From the NCBI RefSeq assembly GCF_947179165.1, contig NC_077246.1, forward strand, positions 71,830,421-71,894,420: a DNA stretch of 64,000 nt, given 5' to 3'. Positions 46,001 to 58,271 of this stretch are shown here, one piece after another. The stretch is from Solanum dulcamara. Its lineage: Eukaryota > Streptophyta > Magnoliopsida > Solanales > Solanaceae. The position numbers and the translations under genes were made by a program. The notes beneath the pieces are model-generated. The model saw only the letters and a list, made by a program, of their open reading frames with translations. It searched no databases and was not told the DNA's origin. Each line of letters begins with the position of its first letter. Positions within the stretch are counted from its first letter, which is position 1.

Positions 46001-47008
46001 AATCATAGCTAGTATTTTTTCTCACCAGAAACCTTGATAAACATCAATACACCAAAAATATTATTGAAACAAGAGTTCTTGACAAACATCAATACACCCC
46101 ATAAAAATTGTTAATATTAATAAAATATTTGTAAAGATTATGAAAACTTATCATTTCAAGAGGAAAAAATTGATGTTTGATTCAGAAAAGAGAGAAAAAA
46201 AGTTTGTAACAGTGAGAGCAAAGTCGTACAAAGAGAGAGAGAGGCGATGCGTAATATTTTATAGCTTATTTAATAAGTCTGAATGTTGTTAAGACTCTCT
46301 CACAGATCTAATTCGTTCAGATCTTTTTAGATCCATTAAGAGGTTTTTAAAAAAAAAACAAAAAAAAAACAAATTGACTTAATAGGATGAATCTGAATGG
46401 TTCAAATTCAGACCTAAAAACCAAACCCACTTAATGGGCTGAATATGAATAATTAAAATTTAGATCTGCATAAAAACAAATAAATGAGCTCGAAATGAAC
46501 TAATGACAAAAAATTAAGCAATATGAGAATAAAAAAAAATCCTTCCCTTTGTTTTTATTTTTTTCCATACAATTTTCATCTTAGGTTGCTACAAACACCC
46601 CATGCAAATATTCCCACATGGAAAAAGTCATGCAATTATGCATAACTCAAAAAAATAGGCATTTCGCATGCATGGCTACCCAAGAGACACTCATAAACAA
46701 ATAAAGGACATAAAATAAAATTACAAAATGACAAGTAACAATTAACACCATGCAAAAGCTCACTATCCCATGCATGAAAAACTCCAAAACACTTCAATTC
46801 TGATATTTTTGTGTTTAACCATCCGATATTCGAATAAGCTAATTGAAGGGGTACGTAAATCAATTTTCCATCTCCAAAGCTTAAACTTGAGATCTCTCAA
46901 TTCTAATACTTGAATGAACGTGATCGTCCAAAAAAAATAGTACTCCTCATATGTACATACATGCAATCATCAAGGAGGACTATCAATTACGTCTCAATCC
47001 CAAACACG
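46001..47008. other. Intergenic DNA
   Basis: No gene seen. The right part is the 3' flank of the minus-strand DUF617 gene. Confidence 0.4.
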
Positions 47009-48246
47009 TCAGCAACGAGAGGATAAAAAGAAAATACTTAATTCTTGGCCCATACTTCCTTCAGGATCAATCAAATGAAATGATTCTGAGTTATCATAAG
47101 GTCCATGGACCCTCTCAAATTTTCCTCTAAGATACATAATATCATCATCATTTTTTATCTCTTTCCCATGAATAATTCCTGCTCCAATACTAACTAATTC
47201 CATTTGTGCCAATACTTGTAAATCAATTTTTGTAGGTTTTCTTTTCACAGCAAATCCTACCTTTTCCCCATTACAATACATCCTTAATAGGGGTTGATCT
47301 CCATCTCCACTATTATTGCCACTCTCCAAAGCAATTCTCACAACTCCTCCTTGCATTTCCCTGGTATTGAGACATAATATAATTAAATTAATTAAATAAA
47401 TATGCTTGATCGTTTAAATGACATAAAGGGCAGCCCGGCTCCCGCTATGAGTAGGGTTCGAGGAAGGGCCCGACCACAAGGGTCTATTGTACGCAGTCTT
47501 ACCTTGCATTTCTGCTAGAGGCTGCTTCCAAGGCTTGACATAATCATACAATTTTGATATAATATCAAAGCAGGCAAAATATCTAAGTTCAAATTACACC
47601 ATTACTCGAAAAGCATAATATATTCCACATGTTAGCACTCATTAAAAAAAACTTAGGCCCATACATTAAAATTACTTTTTATTGATACATATTGAATCTT
47701 GAATATTCTTAACAAAATTCTTGATTTCACCAATAATTCTCATTGTCACTCAATAAAATTAAAAATAGTTCACGTGTTTAGCTCATAAAAATGAGCGATG
47801 TGTTTAGACATATATAGTATAGTCAAATAATTGAAAGAGGATTATCTCTAAAATCCTCTAAGTTCTTACATAAGATGATCACACAGTTGAATATACCTGG
47901 CAAGAGTGGAGGTGGAGACAGCAAGTTCAAGGAGGATAATCGGGGTGGCGCTCGATTTAGGGTTTGTTTGTATACAAAAGTTGACTTTTCCTCGACGATA
48001 GCCGAAGATAGTCCCCGTCATAACAGAGGAAGATGATAGTGATAACTGATGACGGTGATTATTGTAATTGAAGTTGTAGGGAATATTCTTGTCGTTTTCT
48101 TTGTCGTTTTCGACAAAGGTGCAGTTGCAAGTGGGGATGAGTAGCTCCACGAGAGAGCGGAGGAGCCTCCACGACCGGACTTGTTTATGGCAGTCAACGG
48201 CGGTGATGGTGGTGGCAGCGGCGGTTGTAGGGTATGAACTGATCAT
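47009..48246 (-). CDS. MIZU-KUSSEI1-like protein (DUF617)
   Basis: Exons on the minus strand are 48246-47897 and 47360-47009, joined at TTGCCAG^GTATAT and ATACCAG^GGAAAT, 233 codons. After a basic, low-complexity N-terminal part comes DUF617 from about residue 75: GTIFGYRRGKVNFCIQ, LLELAVSTS, then GGVVRIALES, LRMYCNGEKVGFAVKR, VSIGAGII, MYLRGKFERV, FHLIDPEG, ELSIFFL. The founding member MIZ1 is needed for root hydrotropism in Arabidopsis; many paralogues have unknown roles, so the exact function is not assigned. The usual family gene is intronless or short; the intron here carries a SINE fragment (47424-47540). A TATA-like TCTATATAAAC on the minus strand at about 48308-48320 is well placed. 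Confidence 0.88.
47424..47540 (-). mobile_element. SINE fragment in the DUF617 gene intron
   Basis: GGGCAGCCCGGCTCCCGC, GGGCCCGACCACAAGGGTC and TACCTTGCATTTCTGC match the body of a tRNA-derived SINE on the minus strand; the tRNA head is missing. Same family as 9869-9990 but less decayed. Confidence 0.75.
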
Positions 48247-48349
48247 TTTGGTAATGATCAGAAAAATAATTAGAGGCTCATCGAATCAGTTTGAAGGATG
48301 GCAATAGTTTATATAGAGTCATAAGGTACCACTATTGGCCTCATAAAGA

Positions 48350-48536
48350 ATTACTCATTCTGTCTCGATCGAATTTATGTGAAGTTATTTGATCAGAATT
48401 TATTTGATGATAAATAATTTTACTGAGGATACAATGAAGAATTAGAAGTTAATTTGTTACGAAAAAATGTTATTTTTCAAATTGCTTGAAAGAGAGAGAA
48501 AGTCACGTAAATTAAAACAGAAAAAAATAATGTTAT
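48350..48536. mobile_element. Degenerate MITE
   Basis: CTGTCTCGATCGAATTTATG and the right end CACGTAAATTAAAACAGAA are imperfect inverted repeats about 187 bp apart, of a Stowaway-like type. Confidence 0.5.
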
Positions 48537-49836
48537 ACATTGAGAGTGAATGATTTTTTTTATACTAGTTGTGTAATTTAACTTGATATATCGAGTTACT
48601 TATGATTTATTATAGGTTATTGATTAATGTTATTAAATAAAGTTGAGTTTAAGTTATATAAGTCGTTGGGTGTAAAAAATATTATCTATTGATCAAAATA
48701 ATATTTACATATATATCTCCTTAAAATATGAAATTTATAATCTTAAACAAAAAGATTATCTATTATAACTTATAAATATCTATGATACGATAGTATAAAC
48801 TATTATCTACACTCATAGAGTATACATATAACTTTATTTAAATAAATATATACATATAAACTTTAGAGAAAAATGAACTATTTAATTAATGTTTCAAAAG
48901 TGTCAAATGAAAAATATAAAATAAAAATAAAAGAGCTATATATGATTGGGTTTGGTGCCTTGGTGGTGGGGATCATGGAATGTAAGAACTTATATATAGT
49001 TCTGTCAATGTGGTGCTTGTCTAGCTAATCTTGCAAAAATTTCCAAAAAAAAGCTTTGAATATAAAACTTCCTAAGAATATTCTTTCCTATATAGTGAAA
49101 AATTGAGGTGTCGATGAAAAAAGTCCAAAATCTTTTGTTGAATTCTCAAAAAAAAAAGCTATTGCTTCATCTCCGCAAAGCTATTTTATTGTGCTATCGA
49201 AAGTATAGAAGAGTCGAGAATATTAGAAAAGAAGAAGAAAAAAAAGTAAGAGACACCTATTTTTTTTATTAATATTATTTGAAAGGACCTTTGCATTCTC
49301 ATGGCTCAATTGTATCAACACATTGGAAAAAAAAAAGATTTGTCCCCTCCTATAAACAAAATGAAATTAAAAAATATATTATTTTTCGTAAAATTTTATC
49401 TGACTATAGAAGCTTTCCTTTCTTGCCTCAATCAAAGGCGAAGCTAAAATTCACACATATTAAGTATATTTTTTAACATAAATATAAATTTTTAAATTAA
49501 AATTACTAAATTTCGTAAGCATAATTATAGCTTCGCCTTAAAGACTTACCACAATAAACAAAGGAAAGAGCACTTTCCAAAGTAATAATATTATTTGTAA
49601 TCAAGAAGCTTCCCATGAGCTAGCATAAACATGGACAAAGAATTAGTTGATTATTTTGATTTATTCATTCAATATGTAACGTGGCCTCTGTTAGCACGCT
49701 ATACACAATCCTTCTTATTCATTGTCCATATGGGTTAAATTTTTATTTATAAATTATCTAGCCATAATTGTACAAATTTATTATATTATTGATGAGGTAT
49801 ATAATGTAAACTCTTAATAGCATTAGCAATATATTA
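48537..49836. other. AT-rich intergenic DNA
   Basis: No gene seen. Confidence 0.4.
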
Positions 49837-49874
49837 TTTTTTTTGGGGGGGGGGGGGGGTTGGGGGGGGGGGGG
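49837..49874. repeat. Poly-T then poly-G tract
   Basis: Eight T, 15 G, two T, 13 G. Such a G run can form quadruplex DNA and is prone to length change. Confidence 0.95.
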
Positions 49875-50959
49875 AGATTGTCTCTTTGCTTTTTCTTCTT
49901 TAATAGTAGCAATATATTGCATCTGATAGACAATTTTCATATTATTATTTAAGTTATATTCAGTTTTTTTAGAATTATTTAATTTGTAGATGATTTGACA
50001 AATTTCAGATAAAAGAATGATCCTCCTCTTTCTTCTTTAAAAGCCTATGATTGAATTTCCTCTTATAATTATCGAGCAATACCAAAAAAGTTTAAATAAT
50101 TTCTTTTTTGTTGGACCTCACATTTAAAGGGTGAAGCTCCTTTTTAAAAAAATAAATAAATTATATACATACAAAACAACAAATGAGGTCTCACTTACTT
50201 CACACTCTTTTTTAAAAAAAAAATAATTGCATATTTGTTAATAATTTCTAACTTTATCCTTTGGACTGACTCTTAGACAAAGAACAGAAAAGTGACAAAT
50301 AAAATAGAAACAAATTCTCAGGTTTTTGCTTTCTAGCCTGGTTTCTCCACTAATGTCCTTCACTTTTTCTTTTAATTTTTCCTTTCTTGGTTGTCAACTT
50401 TCTTGAGAGAGTGACAAGAGTAGAGACAAGACATTTAAAACAATATACACTGGAGCATTTTTATGATAGTGTTGTTTGTTGAGATAATTTTTTAATTGTT
50501 ATAGCGAATGTTATTATAAAAAATATATAATAGAATATATGAGAATTGATTTAAATATTCATTTTTACGATGTCATTTTTATCACATTTTTTGGTTTATC
50601 AAGTTAAAAATAATTTCCTCGAAGCAAAGGAATATATTCTTTCTGTAGCTGAGGTAGCTGAGGAGGGAATGATGACCAAAGAAAGGAATGCTGTAAAGAG
50701 GTTTAATTTGATTATAACTAATGTTAAGGCAAAGCAAATAATCGTTATTCTCTAGATTATGGATAGAGAATTTAGGTAAGGATATTCTTGAATATCTCAT
50801 TAGTTATCTCATTTTTTATATATGTAATAGTTTATTTTATTATTTTAGTATAAAATAATTTTTTGAGATTAATTAATATTCATAATGAAACGTAAGATAA
50901 AATAATTAGACTAAAATTATTGTATTCTTAAATAGAGAGTTCAGATTTAGTATTTGTTA
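49875..50959. other. AT-rich intergenic DNA
   Basis: No supported gene. Short open frames near 50570-50800 resemble no known family. Confidence 0.4.
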
Positions 50960-52355
50960 AAATTAATGGATTTTCACACACATAGCAAAATTAGCTTTTC
51001 GACAATGAATTCATCTAAACTCCAGATCTTCAACATGTGTTCCGTTATATGTTTAAATAGTTTAAGATCATAAAATTAAGATTTCTTCTTTATACTTTTA
51101 AATTTATGTAGAGTCAAAACTAAAACACAAAATGAGAGAGGAGGTTGGCATTCATAATTTTTTAAACTTTCAAAGTTCTAGTTATGTCAAAAAAAAACTC
51201 ATTTAAGCTAATAGAGTCCAAATCAATCATTTAAAATAGCAGGCTAGGACACAAATTCAAAATGACTACTAACATAGATGGATTAATTAATTGGGGGTTT
51301 ATCAGGAATAACATCTCTATCTTCATAAGGTAAGGGTAAGACCACACACACATTATCCTCCTCAAATATCATTTATGAAATTTTACTAAATATGTAATTG
51401 TTACATATTGTTATTCACATATAAGTAGCCTATTTTACCCCCTTCTTTTCTCTTCTTTTTTTTGATTTTGGGGGAAGAATGAAATTAAAAGATGGAGGAT
51501 CGAACTTTCACCAACAATATAAAAGTTAGAGTCAACTAAGTGAACTACGATTAGTAGTTTATAAATTCGATATGAACTTGCCACCAACAAATAATACGAA
51601 ATAATTACTTTATAAATAAACTCATTATGTAATTATTACAATTATTTTAAGTAAAAATTATCTAATTACACAAATATTTCTATCATATTTATTAATTCTC
51701 CCAATAGTTTGAAATAATTACATATTATTTCACTAATTTATAATTTCATATCATATTTCAAGTCAAATACACCTAGATACATGTATTTTTGCTACCAAAT
51801 ATACTGAAATAGGCAGAGATGCGAGCGAGATAGGAAAGGGGCAAGCGAAATAATCTATGTATCTCATATATATGTGAATCACATGAGCTATATGTATCCA
51901 GGATACTAGATACATTCTGGAATATAAATACATAGGGAGAGAGGCGAGTGAGAGAGAGAGAGAGAAAGGCGAGTGAGATAGGAGAGAGGCGAGCGAGAGA
52001 GACAGATACATGTAAATCCACTTGGATACAGTGTATTTGAAATAAATTACACCTAATTTTAACTCCATGTATTCGAAGTCCAAATTCTAATAAAATTCAT
52101 AATATTGAAAACACGCGTAAACAAAAATAATTTACTCTTAAACTAGTGGCATTTATGTTGTTTGCCCTTATTTTAAATCATTAGTACATTATACTCCAAA
52201 ATTCCACCAAAACAAAAAACAAAGATGCCAACGAAATGAAACCAAGATAGAAAAAAAATCCCTTATACTGTGGCAGAAATGATGGGAGAATCAAATTAAT
52301 TGAACAAGACACAAGAGAGCAAAGTGGCTTGTTTGTTACATAACTTATCACATAC
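50960..52355 (+). repeat. 1.4-kb direct duplication, copy 1
   Basis: From ATTTTCACACACATAGC to TTGTTACATAACTTATCACA it matches 54084-55446 along its length with scattered changes and small indels. Both contain a GAGAGAGGCGAGCGAGAGAG patch and GATACATGTA words. No coding region. Confidence 0.9.
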
Positions 52356-52769
52356 TATTTTTGTAAAAAATTAACGATCCTTGAGGGGGTCATGGGTTGA
52401 GCAACACTCTCAAGCTTTAACATAGATAAAATAAACATCAAAATATAAGGAGGGGGACATAAATCTTACTTCTGATCCTCTGTTGGTTCCTAAGTTGATC
52501 GTCTTACTACGAATAAACAACTTAGTTCCTATACTACAAAGGAAACCTAGTAACTAAACACCTAAGAAAAGAGAACTCCTCTCAAATATATAGTTTCTAG
52601 GAAATACATAAATAAGGGAGACTCTTCCTATAAGGTAAGAAGAAAATCTCATACTAATCTTATTCAAAAAAGCTATAAACTAAAGTAGAAATAGCTAAGT
52701 TGAAAAGGATAAAATAATTAAAGGAGATATAGTAATAACTATACCAAAAAAAGATAGTAACAATCAGTC
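52356..52769. other. Intergenic DNA
   Basis: Nothing recognised. Confidence 0.4.
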
Positions 52770-53280
52770 GCTTCAAGGTGACTTTTTGATCCTTTTCATT
52801 TTCTTCCTTCTAAAGTTTGTCATCCCAAGCTTCTTAAGAAAATATGATCCTTTAGCTCCTGTAGGTAGTTGATGATAGGTATAGTAATGCTGAGGGATAT
52901 CATATTTGTGACTCGATTTGAAATAAATATCAGTTGTGTCATTTGCTTCTCTGTATATGTGGCTGCATTGAAATTGTTCAAGCTGACTGATGAGCCTCAT
53001 CAAATCTATGATGTACTGGTGCATTTTTCATGGGATTTGGATATTATTGTTGAGCCATTTGGTTAATAGTTCAAAGTCTACTTCCAGGTGTATTTTTCTG
53101 TAGCCATGCTGTGAGCACCAATGAATTCCATGTGCAGCAACCTGTATTTCTACTAAGTTATTGGTCCCATATCCTAGGGGTATAGTGAATGCATAGATCA
53201 AATTTTTCATGTGATCCCTGAGAATACCCCTCCACCAATTTTCCCCAGATTGTTTAGAGCATTATCATCCGTGTTAAGCT
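52770..53280 (-). pseudogene. LINE-type RNase H (RVT_3) remnant
   Basis: Minus-strand pieces read KLNTDD.., then IPLGYGTNNLVEIQVAAHG, HLEVDFELLTKWLNN, and SHIYREANDTTD, in the order of the RNase H-like domain found at the end of plant L1-type LINE proteins. Frameshifts near 53215 and 53028 and the loss of the reverse transcriptase make it a remnant. Confidence 0.8.
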
Positions 53281-53670
53281 TGTATATGGAGGTTTATCAC
53301 ATATTTTGGTTCATATTTTGGTGCTTTTTTTCTTTGGTGGTAATTTGATTCATCTAATTTTATTTAACATAATGTATATGTCAACGCTTATTTAGGATTC
53401 TAAGAAGATGGATATATTAATACATTCCAAATTTATATTTGGCTATTCAACTTTTAGATTTTTGGTATGAATTTAATACACTTTTGATGATCAATGTTTT
53501 TATATAACTTTTTTCATATATATCTATACTCCATAAAAAAATTGAATTAATTGAATTTATTGACTATATATTGCATCCTATATTGTTGTTAATTTTAAAA
53601 TAGATACACGATTTAATTGTACAAATTTTCATAAATAATATTTTAAGTTCATATCTCCTTCTCGCCCACT
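53281..53670. other. AT-rich intergenic DNA
   Basis: Nothing recognised. Confidence 0.4.
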
Positions 53671-53688
53671 CCCCCCCCCCCCCCCCCC
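53671..53688. repeat. Poly-C tract
   Basis: Eighteen C in a row, the opposite-strand counterpart of the two poly-G tracts. Confidence 0.95.
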
Positions 53689-53932
53689 AATCCTTGATCA
53701 TCCCACCCTCCGTCACCCCCAAACCCTTACTCTCCACACCATTAATATTCTATTCCCATAATGTTTTGTTAAATTGCTATAAATGTTCTTCAATATATTT
53801 TTTTTCATACTTAACTAACATTAAAATATAGGTCAAAACCTCACTCGATTTCCAAGAAAACATTTCCTAAAAGGTAATCCTTCATATTAAATACATATTA
53901 ATCACGTTTAATTAACGTGCATTCTCTTCTCA

Positions 53933-54086
53933 TTAAATCACTGAACTATAATATATCTAATAATATAAACACCGGTTAATTAACCTCTAGGCCCTACGGG
54001 GTAGAGAACCGATGGTTCAACTGAAATAGTTACTGAACCGCAAAATCAATTCACTGAATAAATTAGGAAAAATAATTTCCCCCAAA
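53933..54086 (+). repeat. Duplicate of the MED4 upstream segment
   Basis: ATAATATAAACACCGGTTAA, GTAGAGAACCGATGGTTCAA and AATAATTTCCCCCAAATT also occur at 55455-55605 directly before the MED4 leader. The 1.4-kb copy 2 lies between the two. Confidence 0.85.
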
Positions 54087-55446
54087 TTAGTGAGTTTTCA
54101 CATACACATAACAAAACTAGCCTTTCGACAATGAATTCATTTGAACCCCATATCTTCAACATGTGTTCCGTTATATATTTAAATAGTTTAAGATCATAAA
54201 ATTAAGATTTCTTCTTTATGCTTTTAAATTTATGTAGAATCAAAACTAAAATACAAAATGAGAGAGAAGGTTGGCGTTCATAATTTTTTAAACCTCCAAA
54301 GTTCTAGTTATTTCAAAAAAAATCATTTAACCTAATAGAGTCCAAATAAATCATTTAAAATAGCATGCTAGAACATCAAATTCAAAATGACTACTAACAT
54401 AGTTGGATTAATTAAGTTGAAGGGTTTATCAGGAATAACATATTTATCTTCATAAAATAAGAGTAAAACCATGCATATATTATCCTCTTCAAATATCATT
54501 TATGAAATTTTACTAAACATATAATTGTTACATGTTGTTATTCACTTACAAGTAGCCTATTCTACCCCCTTCTTTTCTCTCTTTTTTTAAAAAAAAAATT
54601 GGGAAAAGAATGAAATTAAAAAATGGAGGATCAAACTTTCACCAATGATATAAAAGTTAGTGGCCAACTAAGTGAACTACGATTAATAGCTTATAAATTC
54701 AATATGAACTTGCCACCAACAAATAATACGAAATAATTATTTTATAAAATAAACTCATTATGTAATTATTACAATTATTTTAAGGAAAAACTACCTAATT
54801 ACACAAATATTTTTTCTATAGTTTGAAATAATTACATATTATCTTACTAATTAATAATTTCATACCACATTTCAAGTCAGATACGTTTAGATATATGTAT
54901 TTTTGCAACCAAAGATATTGAAATAGGTAGAGAGGCGAGCGAATTAGGAAGGAGGCGGGCGAGATAATCTATCTATCTCAAATATATACGAATCACGTGA
55001 GATACATGTATTTGGGATATCAGATACATTCTGAAATATAAATACATAAAAGAAGAGATGCGAGTGAGATAGGAGAGCGGCGAGCGAGAGAGTTAGATAC
55101 ATGCAAATTCACTTGGATACAGTGTATCTGAAATAAATTACATCTAATTTTAACCTCATATATCCGAAGTCCAAATTCTAATAAGATTCGTAATATTAAA
55201 AACATGCATAAAGAAAAATAATTTACTCTTAAACTTGTGATATTTATGTTGTTTGGCCTTATTTTAAATCATTAGTACATTATACTCTAAAATTCCAACA
55301 AAAAAAAAATAAAGATGCCAACGAAATGAAACCAAGATAGAAAAAACAATTCCCTTATACTGTGGAAGAAATGATGGGAGAATCAAATTAATTGAACAAG
55401 ACGCAAAAGAGCAAAGTGGCTTGTTTGTTACATAATTTATCACATA
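54084..55446 (+). repeat. 1.4-kb direct duplication, copy 2
   Basis: Second copy of 50960-52355, about 1363 bp. It lies between the two copies of the MED4 upstream segment. Confidence 0.9.
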
Positions 55447-55454
55447 TTTTGATG

Positions 55455-55605
55455 TTTTCTCATTAAATGACTAAACCATAGTATAATAATATAAACACCG
55501 GTTAACCTCTAAGCCCTACGGGTTAGAGAACCGGCGGTTCAACTCAAGTAGTTACTGAACCGCAAAATCTATTGATTGAAGAAATTGGGGAAAATAATTT
55601 CCCCC
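55455..55605 (+). promoter_or_regulatory. Probable MED4 promoter-proximal segment (duplicated)
   Basis: The segment runs up to the likely MED4 transcription start and has a copy at 53933-54086. No TATA box is evident, as is common for housekeeping genes. Confidence 0.5.
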
Positions 55606-57048
55606 AAATTTGCTTCCTTCTCAAAATCGCAAACCCTAGCAATTTTTCAATTTCTCTGTCGCCCGTTTTCCGATCAATCTCGGAGGTTTCTTCTACTCTC
55701 TATATCCTCCTTGTTGTATATTGCGTTTGTTCTTTTTGCAACTCTATATAGTGTACAGTAGAAACTTACAATTGTGCAGAAATTCTTGAGTTTACCCGTA
55801 CTTTGATTCTCTTAGTTTCAGTGCTTACTGTTTGTTTGAGAAAATGAAGATTGATATGGTAAAAAAAAGGGGTTCTTTCTTTTTTTCGTTTTGAGTTGAG
55901 GTGTTTCAGCTGCTTTAATGTGTGGCTTCAGAGATCTATGGTCCGGGTAGGGGGTGGGGTAGACTACACTCTCCGTCCCGTTTATGTGATAGTGTTTGAC
56001 TGCCAATGAAGTTTAGTATGCTAATTGGATTTATATCAAATATTTAAGTATTGATTGAGATGATCAAGTTTGAGCTAGTAGCTTGTTGAATTTGAATTCT
56101 TGTAATTTTGTGATTTTTGGCCATGCCGTGAAGTGAAAATGTATCGTATGTTGGTTAGAAAGGTTGGTGAACTGCTACAATCTATAGATTTTCCATCTAT
56201 GTCCAATCCCAACTAGAGTAGAAGCAAATCGCTATAATGGTAAATAAATGGATGGTGTCGAACATTTTTGGACAACTCAAAAAGGATTTCTTTTTCATAA
56301 TTGGATGGATGAAGTGTTATATATTTCAACATTTTTTATTACTGCAGTAATCGTTGTACCAACTAAGGACACATGCACTTTTCTTCCAACTTATAAAAAA
56401 TTGATCTTTTTGCAACACTGTTTTTTGATGGAAGATACTTGTCAACATGTGGATTAATGAAAAACCATGCCTGTTTTAATCTTGAAACTAACTATTGTGG
56501 TGATAATTTGGAGCACAAATCACTGTTAGCTGAAGATAATAGCAGGACAAAGATTTAAGTTGATCTCTTCTTAATCGTGTCTGTCCTAATAATGAAAAAT
56601 ATACTTGGGCTAAAAATTGAAATGGTGCAAGGGAGAAAAAAAAGCAACAACGAGCTGCATTTATTCAGTTGGCACAATTTCCTTTGTTGCTGCATACTGG
56701 TGCAAAGCTTATTTGGTTAATTTCCCCAAGAGTGCTTCTTTTTATTTTAAATAAGGAATGCTTGCATGGTCCTAAAGTATATTGTTTCATGCTAATTGGT
56801 TCCTTCATATATTTGTTATATGAACATTATTTTACATGTTTGACGGATTAACTTAAAGTTGTGAATTTTGGATGTCTTTTCTCCTCTTTCATATGTGTCA
56901 TGAGCTTATGTCTTTGCCCCTACCACCGTGCGTCTCTCTTTCCCTCTCTTGGTGTATGGCAATAAAAGGATGTTGTCCTGTCTGCAGTTTATTAGTATGT
57001 CTTTCCTTGCTAAGGTTGTTCATTGACATTTTTTTTTGCCTTTTCTAG
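55606..57048 (+). other. Probable MED4 5' leader exon and leader intron
   Basis: TCCTTCTCAAAATCGCAAACC onward looks like a leader; a donor is possible at CTCGGAG^GTTTCTTC near 55686. A good acceptor, TTTTCTAG, ends at 57048. No coding exon was recognised between. The donor position is a guess. Confidence 0.4.
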
Positions 57049-57071
57049 TATTTCACCCCGGGGTTCTGAAG

Positions 57072-58271
57072 ATGCTACAGAATGTTTCGCACCAACTTTT
57101 GCAATCGCCAGCCCGGTTGGGCCTGCCAACTCCCAGTTCACCGTCTCTTCAGAACCCAAACCCTGCTCCTAAGTTCTCCTCTCAAGTGTCACAACCTCAT
57201 CAACCTCATCAACAGGCAAATATATTAACTACCACTACTACCTCATCGACACTCCTTCCTCTTCTCCCACCTCTCTCCAGAGCTCAGTCTCTTCTCATTC
57301 AAATGGCATCTCTTGCCTCAAGACTCTTTGAAGTCTCACCTAACCGGCCCCATTGGCTTAGTGCTTTTCGAGGTTCTCTTCCTTCATTTCTGCCTTCAGC
57401 GGCGCCGGTTCCACAAGATTCTCGCCCTTCATCATCAAAAGAAATCCTCTCTATGTTTACTTCTCTTCAGACGCAACTGTTTGAAGCAGTTGCAGAACTG
57501 CAAGAAATTCTTGATCTTCAAGACGAGAAGCAAAAGCTCATCCGCGAAGTTAGATCAAAAGATTCTTCAATTCTTGCTTTTGCTAACAAACTCAAAGAAG
57601 CTGAGCGTGTTCTCGACATGCTTGTTGATGATTACTCGGATTATCGTCGTCCCAAACGGGCCAAGTTGGAAAATGATACCGAAGAATCTTCAGTAACAAC
57701 TGTGGCAACTCAGTTGAAATTATCCAACATATTATCATATGCTCATAGGATAAGTTACACTACTTTTGCACCACCTGAGTTTGGTGCTGGACAGGCCCCT
57801 CTTCGGGGAGCACTCCCTCCGGCTCCACAGGATGAGCAACTGCGTGCATCTCAATTATATAACTTTGCTGATCTTGATGTTGGTTTACCTAAAACAGATG
57901 AAGGCAAGAAGATTGTTGAGCCACTCATTGAACCTCTTGCAGAAACTAACCCACTTAAAAATCTTTCAGCAATTCAGGGCCTCGTCCCTCCAAATATCGT
58001 CGTGCCATCTGGATGGAAACCTGGTATGCCTGTCGAGTTACCCACTGACCTCCCACTTCCTCCACCTGGGTGGAAGCCTGGCGATCCAATTGCACTCCCT
58101 CCTCCTCTTTCACTTCCATCAAAGGTCGAGGAAGCACCAGGACGACCAGTACCTCCTGCAGGACTGCCAAGAATGCCAGAACCAATACAGGTTCGACATG
58201 TGCAGCTTGATATTGAGGATGATAGTAGTGATTATAGTTCTGATGAGGCCAGTTCCGATAGTGAAGATTAA
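57072..58271 (+). CDS. MED4: Mediator of RNA polymerase II transcription subunit 4
   Basis: A single 399-codon coding exon. MED4 is a middle-module subunit of the Mediator complex, which links transcription factors to RNA polymerase II in the nucleus. The start MLQNVSHQLLQSPARLGLPT fits the plant family, so ATG 57072 was chosen over the upstream in-frame ATG at 57036, which precedes the splice acceptor. Ser/Pro/Gln-rich residues 1-75 lead to the conserved Med4 region; residues ~130-190 form a long heptad-rich helix, then ILSYAHRISYTTFAPPEF, the hallmark block. The plant-type C-terminal part is Pro-rich with a repeated GWKPG.P motif (GWKPGMPVELP and GWKPGDPIALP) and ends in an acidic Ser/Asp tail. 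The length matches the family and no defect is visible. Confidence 0.95.
   Translation: MLQNVSHQLLQSPARLGLPTPSSPSLQNPNPAPKFSSQVSQPHQPHQQANILTTTTTSSTLLPLLPPLSRAQSLLIQMASLASRLFEVSPNRPHWLSAFRGSLPSFLPSAAPVPQDSRPSSSKEILSMFTSLQTQLFEAVAELQEILDLQDEKQKLIREVRSKDSSILAFANKLKEAERVLDMLVDDYSDYRRPKRAKLENDTEESSVTTVATQLKLSNILSYAHRISYTTFAPPEFGAGQAPLRGALPPAPQDEQLRASQLYNFADLDVGLPKTDEGKKIVEPLIEPLAETNPLKNLSAIQGLVPPNIVVPSGWKPGMPVELPTDLPLPPPGWKPGDPIALPPPLSLPSKVEEAPGRPVPPAGLPRMPEPIQVRHVQLDIEDDSSDYSSDEASSDSED

Noticed and set aside
55925..55985. GGGTAGGGGGTGGGGTAGAC as a SINE tail or promoter element
   Set aside because: Only about 20 bases resemble the LINE/SINE tail, and the (TTG)n end is missing.
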